A DNA stretch of 64,000 nucleotides, taken from positions 18,341,992 to 18,405,991 of the forward strand of contig OY821746.1 of the NCBI GenBank assembly GCA_963682055.1, in the 5' to 3' direction. Below are positions 21,833 through 32,225 of this stretch, in pieces. A program made the translations under genes and the position numbers. Below the pieces are notes generated by a model. It was not told where the DNA came from, did no database searches, and was given only the letters and a program-made list of their open reading frames with translations. Source of the DNA: Primula veris. Its lineage: Eukaryota; Streptophyta; Magnoliopsida; Ericales; Primulaceae. Each line of letters opens with the position of its first letter. Within the stretch, counting starts at the first letter, position 1.

Positions 21833-23067
21833 ACTTTAACCCCTAAGCTTCTAAAATCTAAAATTAGAAATTGATTTTATTAAGTATGAATATGTATTTA
21901 TTAAGTCGCGGTACCCAAATTGTGACCCATTTATACTAGCTATGCAAACGACACAAGTGCATTATGTGCCGTACCCGAGAACAAAAAAGGATTACATATT
22001 GAAGCACGAGGGAGAAACGGGAGCAATAGTAAGTCAAATAAAGATTGGTGGGCGGTATGCAAAGTGAAAGCAAGATCAGTTGTAATTCAAACTCCGAATA
22101 GTTTATCAGAGCAAGCAATGACATTTCAAGACGATGAAGCAATTGGACATAGAATTACTAGTACTCATGTTGATATTGGGTTACTAATAAATGATCAACA
22201 ATGGTTGGCAAATTCATACGGAAGAAGGCGAACAAGAGGAAATATATTTTGTTGTCAAATTTGTAAGTTTACCTTGATTGAGTTCTGAAATAATCCAACT
22301 CCATAATCTTAACTTATGAAGATTTAGCCGCTGCATCAAATAAAATTTATAGTTAGGATTTAATTTATGTTTTCATCCATTTACTGAAATGACTCTGTTC
22401 TAGTTAACTTGTTATCACTGTGAACTTACTGAGATGAGTGTTTGTATTGATGAGGAAATAAATATAGTAATAACCAGTTAACTTTCTACCTTTTGTAAAA
22501 AAAACATGCTCTGTTATTCATTGATCTTCAAATAATACTTTAACCCCTAAGCTTCTAAAATCTAAAATTAGAAATTGGTTTTATTAAGTATGAATATGTA
22601 TTTATTAAGTCGCGGTACCCAAATTGTGACCCATTTATACTAGCTATGCAAGCGACACAAGTGCATTATGTGCCGTACCCGAGAACAAAAAAGGATTACA
22701 TATTGAAGCACGAGGGAGAAACGGGAGCAATAGTAAGTCAAATAAAGATTGGTGGACGGTATACAAAGTCAAAGCAAGATCAGTTGTAATTCAAACTCCA
22801 AATAGTTTATCAGAGCAAGCAATGACATTTCAAGACGATGAAGCAATTGGATATAGAATTACTAGTACTCATGTTGATCTCGGGTTACTAATAAATGATC
22901 AACAACCTGAATATGGTTGGCAAATTCACACGGATGAAGGCGAACAAGAGAAAATATATAATTATTCATCAGATTCTACGGATATATATCGAGTTGGATG
23001 CCGACGGGAAAGACGATGGTGAAAGCGAAGACGAAATGGGTGATGAAGCACCCATTAATAGAAATTG
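21833..23067 (+). pseudogene. CACTA TNP2-associated DUF4216 sequence, tandemly duplicated
   Basis: Copy B (21833-22536) and copy C (22537-22958) are two units of a 704-bp repeat. Each carries SRYPNCDPFILAMQ, TTQVHYVPYPRTKKDY and, after a frame change, DWWAVCKVKARSV, the pattern of the DUF4216 domain found C-terminal to the TNP2 transposase of CACTA elements. Copy C continues past the repeat boundary into PEYGWQIHTDEGEQEKIYNY and, after another shift, ELDADGKDDGESEDE, stopping at 23067. That is presumably the true C-terminus. The same shift in both copies means it predates the duplication or marks an intron. Confidence 0.75.
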
Positions 23068-23069
23068 AG

Positions 23070-24065
23070 GTTTCGGTTTGAGTGACATACGAGGAAGGTG
23101 TGAAAGCCTAGGATCCCGTCTTTTCATGTTTTATTATTATTATTATTGTCTAGAATACTATATTTTCTTGCGGCCAGTTTTTCCCACCTTTTTTTGGGCA
23201 TGTTTTACCAAATGAAAAAAAAAAAGTTAGCTCAATATATTTGGCTTCAAGTTTTGGTGTTAGCTTATACTTTGCCTCCAAGCACTCACATAAAACGTAA
23301 CAATTTCTTATTCTGTTCTAGAATTTTAGTATGTTTGGAGCTATAATTTCACTTAATTAGAAAAAAGATGAAACTTTTTTTCAATATGCGACTGCTTTTA
23401 TTTTAATTTTGTTGGGTTATGTACACCCTCTAAATAGAAAAAGCTGAAGCTTTTTTTCTTTTTTGCATTGTGACTACTTTTATTTAATTTTGTTGGGTTA
23501 TGTACATCCACTAATTAGAAAAAGGTGAAGCTTTTTTTCATTGTGACTACTTCTATTTTAATTTTGTTGGGTTGTATACATTAGTGTGCTTGAAGCTATA
23601 ATTTCCCCTAATTAGAAAAGGCTGAAACTTTTTTTCAATGTGACATACTTTTATTTTAACTATGTGGAGTTGCATACATTTTGTTTTGTCTCAAGTTATT
23701 GAAGTATTGGTTTGTTTGATAACAATGATTGTCCATACGCATATCAGCGCTTGTTTGAACTTAAGTTCTGAAAAAGGATTAAATTTGAACTATAACTCGG
23801 AAAGAGCCAATTTTTAACCATATAGACTTGACCTCATTGGAAAATAGTAAATATATAGTTATTTTCTGAAGTCGGGGCCTGAAATATGGCCTTTGCTGAA
23901 AGTGTAAAAAAATGGTACTACCTAGTTTGACAATACACTAAGTTAATAACAACATGCACTTTGATGAAACTAAAAGGTTTAGTTTGGTGCATATTGTGTA
24001 TACTAATGTTAACTGATCACTCGTTATTCTTTTGCATCTTGGCAAGTAAACTAGTGCTAATTTTG
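23070..24065. other. CACTA internal non-coding DNA
   Basis: Apart from the repeat at 23352-23690 no gene is visible. An acceptor-like TTGTACAG ends the segment at about 24089, before the first TNPA-like exon. Confidence 0.5.
23352..23690. repeat. Four degenerate tandem units of about 77-102 bp
   Basis: Each unit contains TAATTAGAAAAAGGTGAAGC, a T-run, GTGACTACTTTTATTTTAA and TTTTGTTGGGTTATGTACA. Starts are at about 23355, 23434, 23511 and 23613. Confidence 0.85.
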
Positions 24066-24089
24066 TGTCACTCATTTGTCTTGTACAGA

Positions 24090-27000
24090 CGAGTGGTAGA
24101 GTACCCTTTCGAGGTTGTTATGGAGTCGGAGGTCGGAAGGGCAGGAGTGTGGATCTGTAGGTCGTGGCGATGGGAGTAGTGAAGCCAGAAGAACTGAATC
24201 CGGAGGTCGTGAGCGTGTATCTGATGAGCACAGATCTGCTACTCCTCGGACTAATTTGCATCCTACTTCCATCTCGATGCCAATGTATTGACTACAAGAT
24301 AGACCAGAGATGTCCGAGAGTCCTGAAGATAGCGTTAGTGCATCATCTCCGATAAATACCCCATTGGTGCGAAGGTGTGGTTCATCGTCTAGCACCCCAA
24401 TTGTTTCTCCTACGACGACTCTCGATGCAGAAGCCATAGCTGCCGAGAATCTTCCTGCTAGGGCGGCTGCTGCTGCCACAGCCCCTGCAGAGACTGTCGC
24501 AACAGCTGCTGCTGCAGCCGTCGCTGCATCCGCTGCCACTGCCGCTCAGGCTGAAGAAGACGAGATGGCCGACAATAAAGAAGTTATTAAGAAGATATCC
24601 GTGAGGGTTGTGCCAAGAAAGAAACCTAGGTAACTTCAATTCTAAAAGTTTTGTAACTTTGATTCAAACCTAGATAACTTTTATCTTGCAAAAATCATTT
24701 TAGACAACAAGTTATTGCTTTTTAAGACCCTGATCCTAAACGCACTTATTTATTGTTAATTATCAGGCTCTATAAGTAGCTAAGTGTTAACCGATTTGGT
24801 TTCATAGCTACATCAATAAGCAGCTTGTAGTGTACCAAGTTGTTAATTTCTTCTATAAATATTTTACATCCCCAAATAGTTTCAGATATATTTTCATTTA
24901 GAAAATATTGATTGGAGGGTTCGGCTAAATTTTATTAAGTAAAAAAAGGATTGCAAAGTGAATACATTAATGAATATAAGATTATGGTTGGATTTTCCGT
25001 GCTCTAATGTGTAAGATATCACACAAATTAAGGGATTTTGCGTTCTCTAATTTACTCTGGACAAAGTACATTCACTCATAATACTGTGTATTATGGTTTT
25101 TGATATGTTAAGCTAATGGTAATCATATTACAACATTACTGCAAGTTTTAACAGAAAATTGGACATTTTGCTAAGAGAAATTTATACAAATCCATTACGT
25201 AAACATAATTAAAGATCATGAGGTTCAATGACAATTTTGTAAGTTTGACCTAATTTGATGCAATGTTAGTCTTAAAAGAAATATATACACGCCTTGAGTT
25301 TTCTTTTCTAATGCTATGATTTTTTCTTAATAGGTTTGAACAATCAGTCGCAAGTAGGTTAGGCAAAATCTTGAAGTCGAAAGTATGTAAAGAGGGGTCG
25401 AATTGGCCCAAAGTCACCAAAGAAATGAAGGACTTTTACTGAGATGAATTTAAAGTAAGTTATCTGAGTTTACTAAACCATTAGTTCAATTTGAAGTTTG
25501 TTTGTGTTGCTCTTCTTAATGATATTACTTATATCGTTTACTGTTTTATTTATGAAAACTCTCAATGTTACTGTCTATACAACAAAAATGCATGGATGTC
25601 CTAAAATTATCTCATTTGTTTTATCTTGTGGTAATAAGATATTATGAAACTTCTGTAGAAGTCCTCAATGATACTGTCTATAGAACAAAAAGACATGGTT
25701 GTCCTAAAATTATCGCATTTGTTTTATCTTGCGGGAATAAAAATATATGCTTGCAAAATAATGAAAGTAAAAAAAGCAGTATAAAATTGCAGATATACAA
25801 ATGATTTCTTATTGAAATACCCAAAAAGGATACAGAACAAATGAAAAGTGGGAAGATCCAAATATAGTTCTATATATTTGTATTGTAAATAAAAATCTCC
25901 AAAAGTTTATTGTAAATAAATATAAATATATATGTATAGTGCAGTTTATAAGTACTCAATGTTAAAACTCTCAATGTTGCTGTGTATAGAATAAAAAGAC
26001 ATGACTGTCCTAAAATTATCTCATTTGTTTTATCTCGTGGGAATAAGCTACTATGAAGCTTCTGTAGAAGTATTATAAGTGGGAATAAACTCTCAATGTT
26101 ACTATCATTTGTTTTTCAACTTTTGTAGAAGTATTTCAAGTGGCCTAGGGGTTTGGATGGACCAATCAAAGATTGTTAGAAGAAGAGTGCGGCGGGGCAG
26201 TATTGCAATTTCATTAATGATCGTAAAAAGGACTCGGAAAAAAAAAAGATTATATTTTAGCAGTCACTTAGAGTAGATGGGTCAGTGATTGGAACTCCTG
26301 AAGCTCTAGAGTTGTCACGTAAGAAGCGCAATTCTCGTATGGGTAGTAACAGGAAATGCTCTAAAGCATTCAGAGCCTTTAATTACCGCTTTCGAGCACG
26401 CCAAACGGTTTGAGATTAAACACAAAAGGAAAGCAAATGCGATTGAGTTGTTTGATCTTTTGCATAGGAGAAAAGGTGACAAAGTTTTTGTCGACAAGTC
26501 TGGCTCCATTAGCATAAGTGAAATAATTATTTATTCTTGTTATTCTATAAAAAGAGACACCCCTGCATATAGTGCATATAGTGACCTGACAAGGGGATGA
26601 AATAACAACTTGCTTTTCTTCAGTTTTGTCTTTGTTTTACCTTGAATTCTTCTTCTTATTTCTTAGTGTTTGTGGCCTGACATTTGTGTTTATTATTGTG
26701 CATTGCTGGTATTCATTTATGTTTCAATAACAATTGAGTTAAGATGTATGTTCAGTAGAAAATTTTCTGGTTTTCATTTAGTTAGTTGTTAATTGCAGGC
26801 AACTTTTAAAGCGAGGAAGATTGAGCTCTTGCGATAAGCTGATGAGTCCACTGTAGCAAATGATGATGAAATATATTTAGATATTATCGGTGGTGAAAAC
26901 CAAGTAGGTGACGTATATGGTATAGGCTCACAAAGTTTGTCTCTTCTCAACTCAGGTTCTGTTGTCAACTCTGGTTCATCGGCTTATGAAAGAGACCCGG

Positions 27001-27254
27001 AAATAGTTACTTCAAGCATGATAACAGAGATCGTTCAACAGTTTTTTACCAACTATGAAGAGCGAAATGAGGAATGTGTCGGACAACGCATAGGGAATGA
27101 AGTCGAGGCTCGATTGACTCCTCTGCAAGCTATGCTTCTTCAAGTGCAAGGCTTGTTTGCGCGCTTTCAAACAATACCCGACGTTGAAAATTTAGACCGA
27201 AACGCGGAGGATGCAACTAGTGATGGTGAAGAAGAGAGGGACGAGAGTGTTTAG
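24090..27254 (+). pseudogene. TNPA-like plant transposase (Ptta/En/Spm, transposase_24-type)
   Basis: Four coding blocks with good splice signals: to 24632 (Ala-rich, ends KKPR before GTAACT), 25334-25453 (WPKVTKEMKDFY then a stop codon, DEFK before GTAAGT), 26127-26520 (KYFKWPRGLDGPIKD and later KANAIELFDLLHRRKGD), and 26799-27254 (GDVYGIGSQS, coiled C-terminus NYEERNEECVGQRIGNEVEA, stop TAG). TNPA proteins bind the sub-terminal repeats of CACTA elements. Stops at 25440, in block 3 and at 26836 plus frame changes make this copy non-coding, though the exon architecture is well kept. The last block is open for 105 codons. Confidence 0.75.
25562..26110. repeat. Dispersed-tandem repeats within a TNPA-like intron
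   Basis: The motif CTCAATGTTACTGTCTATA followed by CCTAAAATTATCTCATTTG and CTTCTGTAGAAGT occurs at about 25560, 25664, 25968 and partly at 26090. The last copy contains the acceptor of the next exon, so the 3' splice region has been duplicated. Confidence 0.85.
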
Positions 27255-27968
27255 GAGATGATTACAGAAGAAGTAGTCTATTAATTTTGGATATTTAGTA
27301 GTATTTTGGGGTAACTCATGACTGTGATTGGTATTATATTTTGGCACAACTCAAGACTGTGGTTGGTTATTTTGGCGCAACTAGTGGTTTTAGTGTCGTG
27401 TATGTAAGTTTAGTGTTTGGTAAAATGGTTTGTACGTGTGATGTCACTTGGGTAATATTTTGGGTAGCATGTTAATTGTCTCGTATGTATTTGGTCTTGT
27501 TTAACCGACTCTTTAAATTATCATTGTGTCAGTTTAGTTAAAGTTTGTTCATTAGTTTAAATTTATTTTCTTTACAAATACTGGTTTTTTAATATTAGTT
27601 TGCTTACAAAAAGGTATTTTCATTAAATAATATTTTTATCTAGCAACTCAACTGCAACACAATTGTGAACTTTTTAATTAGCTAAAACTTAAACTAGCGA
27701 CATAACACCTCCAAGATAGCAACACAATAATTAAATTCAATTATAATTTTTTTTAAATATAATATCATATTTAGTAACATACTAGAAACACAATAAATAA
27801 AATATAAAATAGAACAAAAAAACATACATATAATTAATAGTAACACCATAGAAACACTTTAATTTATGTTGCAAAAGTGTCACTATTTAAGAGCAAAACT
27901 TAAGAATTCACTAACAACAATTTACGTTGGTATTATGTTACTAATTTTTTTCTTTATAAGTATTTATG
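27255..27968. other. 3' flank and sub-terminal repeats of the CACTA element
   Basis: From about 27640 the sequence has AGCAACTCAACTGCAACACA and AGATAGCAACAC motifs mirroring those at 3990-4380. No gene is seen. Confidence 0.55.
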
Positions 27969-27977
27969 TTTTATCAA

Positions 27978-28394
27978 GGGAAAAATTGTTAAAATGATAC
28001 ACAACCTATTAACTTTTAGTGATTTGTTATCCAACCTAACACACTTTCTAAATTGGTATCAAACCTATACATTTCGCTCTAATTTGATACACAACCTAAC
28101 ATTTTTTCTAATTTGTTACCCAACCTAATATTTTTTTCTAATTTGCTACCCAACCTATGCGTTAAAAATCGATGATCGAAGACAGATTGAGTGCCTTAAT
28201 TGGCTGTATATGTATAGATTAGGTATCAAATTAGAACGAAACGTATAGGTTGGGTAGCGAATTGAAAAAAATGTTAGGTTGGGTACCAAATTAGAGCGAA
28301 ATGTATAGGTTGGATAACAAATTAGAAAGTCTGTTAAGTTGAGTACCAAATCATTAAAAGCTTATAAATTATGTACCATTTTAACATTTTTCCC
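27978..28394. mobile_element. Mutator-like foldback MITE, 417 bp
   Basis: Long inverted arms of at least 110 bp start GGGAAAAATTGTTAAAATG and end CATTTTAACATTTTTCCC. The 9-bp flanks are TTTTATCAA (27969-27977) and TTTTAGCAA (28395-28403), matching at 8 of 9 positions, as expected for Mutator-type insertion. There is no coding capacity. Within the arms the phrase CCAACCTA recurs. Confidence 0.87.
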
Positions 28395-28403
28395 TTTTAG
28401 CAA

Positions 28404-29600
28404 GATAAAATTTTATGTTGGTATATGTTAGTAAATCAATATTAGCAACGTAAATCCTTATATAGCATCATATTTTTTTGTTAGAAAACAAATTTTTTAT
28501 TGTAATGTATCCTGATGGTAAAGTCTCTAAATTTAAGACATTTAAGCAAAAAAAAATTGTTATTCTTCTGTATTGATTCTACGTGTTGAGTTTCAAAACC
28601 ACATATTGACTCTACGTGTTGAGCTTTGAACCCACATGGATCCTCATATGATCCCCGATCTAGGTTGGTCTCTGGCCAATAGTGCCTACCCTTTAGAGCA
28701 TCAATCCGTTTATTCAATTTCTCTTGCCAGTGACCGAATTCTTCTGGACACCCTAAACGAAGAGCTCAACGGAGCCAATGGTTAAGGATCAAAGTATCAC
28801 TTGTAATTAAATTAGCCACATTTACTTCGTAGTTGCTCTTTAATAGATTTCAACTCCAGATCTTCTGCTTGTAAACTCATGTTGCGAACGAGGAGGTGAG
28901 AGGATATGATGACATTAGTGTTCCAATGGTAAAAGTGAGGTGGGCGGTAGATGGAGGTGAAAAGGTGAGAGAAAAAAAAAAAGGAAAATTGGAGTTGGAT
29001 GCGTATGGCAGAGACAAGTGATGAGAGAACAGAAAGACAGACAAAAGTAGAAACAAGGATAGGGAAGGCGACGCTAAGCAAGGTTGGTGGTGGGAGAGTA
29101 ATTGAGGGAAGAGAAAAGATAAAGACAATGAACGGTGGCTCATAGGCAAAGAAGTGGAAAAGCTCCTCCCCCACCCTAGACGCGCATTGGTAGAGGGGAC
29201 ATTTGAGTTTGGTTTATGTGAAGGAGGAGGAGGAGAAGATAAGGAGGTGGTGGCTATACTCTAGTTTAAGGTTTAAGAATGAGTAATTCTATGTCTCTCA
29301 CAAATGTATGAATAGAAATTGATTTAATTTCTTATACAAAGTTAGGAAAAGATAGATATGTTTTTAACCATGACAAATTTTGAAAAAATATTGGGTGAAA
29401 CAGTTTTTGGCTCCTCCAGGTATATGATTCAATGAAATAAATGTAAAAAATGGAATTTATCCTGTTATAATCTAACATTTAAACCAAACAATGAATTACA
29501 CTATCTAGATAATTTATTTATTTATTGGTTACATGGGAGGCTAACACCAAGGAAAAAAGAAAACAAACAGACTAAAAGATTATATAAAACTTGCTACAAC
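28404..29600. other. Non-coding DNA between the CACTA and the LINE
   Basis: It contains the probable decayed CACTA tip (about 28470-28485) and a purine-rich tract at 28960-29270. The minus-strand frames at 28812-29174 are pyrimidine-tract artefacts (poly Ser/Phe/Leu) with no family signature. Confidence 0.5.
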
Positions 29601-29683
29601 GTGCCCATGGTGGGAATTCCATAGACATGACGCTTGCAAGCTCCCTTGGTGGCTTCTCAAGGTGGACCCTTGTGACCATGTCC

Positions 29684-30627
29684 TCACATGTGAGCTTGGC
29701 AATGATATCCGCACATCGGTTGGTTTCTCATGTGTCCCATTGGATCATGGTGCCGATTGATCTTCATCACTAAATTATAATCAAGATGCTCAACACAAGG
29801 ATTGTTTACAGCATCACAAGAATTTTGGGAGTCAGATTCAATTATAACATTCTGCCACCCTTTAAGCCATGAAAACTCAAGTCCATGCAAAACTGCCCAC
29901 AGTTCTCCCGTGACGACAGAGACTCTACCAATGCGCGCTTGAAATCTGCATTTCCAAAAGCCGTCTTCGTCACATGCTATACCTCCGACACGGATTACAC
30001 CGGTTGCAGTGCCAAGAGCAGCATCGACATTAACTTTAATGCTCCCATAAGGGGAAATTTCCACTTGCCAGATGTTGCCCTAGCTGTGAAATGTGAGCAG
30101 GCTGTTATATAGCATTGGGCCAAGTCAGTAACAAACTGTGCAGGGTTCATTGGCATAATGAACTCTGAGTCAAATGTCACTTTATTTCGGCAAAACCAGA
30201 GCATTGAAATTGCCACCGTAAATACTGTCGCTTGGTTGTCCATGCTGAACCATTTTGGTCGTCCTAGAGACAAATTTACCCATTGAAGGAGCGGTACAGC
30301 ACCAAAAAATTGTCTATGGAAGCACGGTTTAATGACTTGCTTCCACATAGCTTGCACAATATTACAATCGCAAACATGTATAGTAGATTCAAGCGCATGC
30401 CCACAAACCAAACATCCTGCATTTGTCGATGGGCCCCATTTGGCTTTGAGGCCATTTGTAATTAATCTGTCGTGTTGGACCAGCCAAAGCGTATACTTCC
30501 ACCGGGGAGGTGCTCGACATTTCCAAATCTTTGACCATTGCTCTTGCTTCCTCCTCTGTACATGTTGGTCATTATCAGAGAGAAGGTTGTAGGCCGACTT
30601 AACAGTAAACTTTCCATTCGCATGCAT
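29684..30627 (-). pseudogene. LINE 3' part: zf-RVT and RNase H domains
   Basis: The zf-RVT block (30627-30000) has FTVKSAYNLLSD, WSKIWKCRAPPRWKYTLWLV and CLVCGHALESTIHVCDC, the zinc-finger-like region found after plant LINE RTs. A frame overlap leads to RNase H (30064-29684), with IKVNVDAALG, GELWAVLHGLEFSW and IIESDSQNSCDAV. These retain the first Asp, the Glu and the second Asp of the active site. The usual C-terminal tail is degraded. Confidence 0.82.
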
Positions 30628-31110
30628 GTTGCCGCCACACTAACCGGTCCGGATTATCTTTCGTAGAGATAATTTTAATACCCTGCAACTCATCCAAAAC
30701 TTCACCAGGGAGTATGTTCTGCAAAATTCCCCAATCCCAATCATTATCCTTCTAATATTCGCCAACATGTTTGAGAGTTTGATCTGGCCTGATGGGGATC
30801 TTAGCCCGATATATTAATGGAGTACTGCCAACTCAAACGTCTTGCCAGAACCGGATTGTACGACCATCCCCAAGATGCCACCCCCATCTTTATTCTGTGT
30901 CCTTTGCAGCCCGAGTAATGTTTCTCTATGTATATGATGAAGAACCCTCGGGCTTAGTGAGTAAGCTGTGGTGCGCTCGGGAGTACTTAGCACAGATGAG
31001 CTGGACTCATAACGCATTGTCCTCGGTGTGAGTCTTCCATGCTAAAGTGCATCATTAACTGTTTGCATGGATCACAGACCCAATCCTCCTTCAGTTTTGG
31101 CTGAACAAAC

Positions 31111-31665
31111 TGTTAGAAATTTAGGGTATGATAATCCTGGATAACTTCGAAGAATCGTGTTCGTACACTTTCCGAACAAAGTATTTCGACCCTATTATTG
31201 CCTGGGTTCACGAAATCTTTGTGGGGATAATTCTTAAAGAACAATCTGTTTCTGGCAAGGAGAATAGATTAGGAATGTAGAGAGAATTTTCTTATATGTT
31301 TCTGTAACCAAAACCGAGGCCAAATGACTTCTTATATAGGAGATCAATAACCGAAACTGAAAGGAAGCAACTGTTCCGGAAAGGAAGCAACTGTTCCGGA
31401 AAGGAAGCAACTATTCCGGAAAGGAAGCAACTGTTGGGAAAGGGTCCAGCGGGACCCCAGCCAGGGGATCTCGCCCCTTGGACCCCGCCAGGGGCTCTGC
31501 CCCTAGGAACCCCGTTTCAATTATTCATATTCAATTATACGTTGGCTCGACGAGCGTGCACTCCGCACTTCCCTAACTCGTTTCCGAGTTTAACGCATTA
31601 TTGCATCGGCCTATAATAAATCACATTACTACTAAAATACATTGATGATACTAAAATCACCAACA
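31111..31665 (-). repeat. Copia LTR (3' in element sense), 555 bp
   Basis: On the minus strand it starts TGTTGGTGATTTTAGTATC and ends CCCTAAATTTCTAACA. The U3 part has a TATATAAG box (31331-31339) preceded by four copies of a 20-bp repeat GGAAGCAACTGTTCCGGAAA (plus-strand reading, 31361-31440). Confidence 0.96.
31331..31339 (-). promoter_or_regulatory. Copia LTR TATA box
   Basis: The minus strand reads CTATATAAG. The 20-bp repeats lie 25-105 bp upstream of it, an enhancer-like position. Confidence 0.6.
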
Positions 31666-32225
31666 AATCCCCCCCATTTTAGTGTAATCCTTGATTTACT
31701 CAATATATACAATAATATATACAAGGGTATAACACACAGGTATAACAATCAAACAAATGCATAGATGAAAATGTCTTACGATTGAATTTTCATCTTAGTA
31801 CAAATACACATTCCAAATACTCGAAAATCTGGGTGTCATAACGATTGAACCCGTCAATCCATTTGAATATCTGAAGATATAGTACACATATGTTTCTTAC
31901 AATACTCTACTATTCATACTTGACACTTTACAAGCCATGTGTCCTTATCCATTAATAAGCATATAGGAAGCCAAGTCCAAGCTTCTTGAAGCGGCAAAAC
32001 TTCATGCTCACATAGGTGATCCTTTTAATCTTGCACCTGCATTTGCAATTTTTCAAAAGAACCATTAAGAAGATATACTTCAACCTAGCCATCACTTGCA
32101 GGTCTGAGCACATACCTTGGGAAGATAAACACAATTGCTCCAATCTCTAACTATGATCTTTCCACATTGAATTCTGCTTCTAACGTTGTATTCGAAGGGA
32201 ATTGGGTATACCACAGCTAATAGAT
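31666..32225 (-). other. Copia 3' untranslated region
   Basis: It lies between the pol stop (32226) and the polypurine tract. No conserved frame is seen. Confidence 0.6.

Larger units (their letters stand above)
3697..28487 (+). mobile_element. Decayed CACTA (En/Spm-like) transposon, interrupted
   Basis: The left end carries CACTATAACAAAATATCTC twice (3708 and 3794). Both sub-terminal zones (3990-4380 and 27640-27930) are rich in short AGCAACA-type motifs. Inside, on the plus strand, are DUF4216-type sequence (21.8-23.1 kb) and TNPA-like exons (24.1-27.3 kb), the two modules usually found in plant CACTA elements. The TNP2 catalytic transposase domain itself is not visible, so the element is defective. 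A weak match to the expected right terminus (ATATTTTTTTGTTAG, about 28470-28485) lacks the final GTG, so the right boundary is uncertain. Gypsy and Mutator-like insertions split it. Confidence 0.55.

Noticed and set aside
3697..28487. CRISPR-like array reading of the spaced GCAACA repeats
   Set aside because: Repeats are short, irregular and AT-rich in a plant nuclear context; they fit CACTA sub-terminal motifs.
28812..29174. Minus-strand 90-120-codon Ser/Phe/Leu-rich frames
   Set aside because: Encoded by a pyrimidine tract (GGTGG/GAAGG on the plus strand); typical low-complexity artefact.
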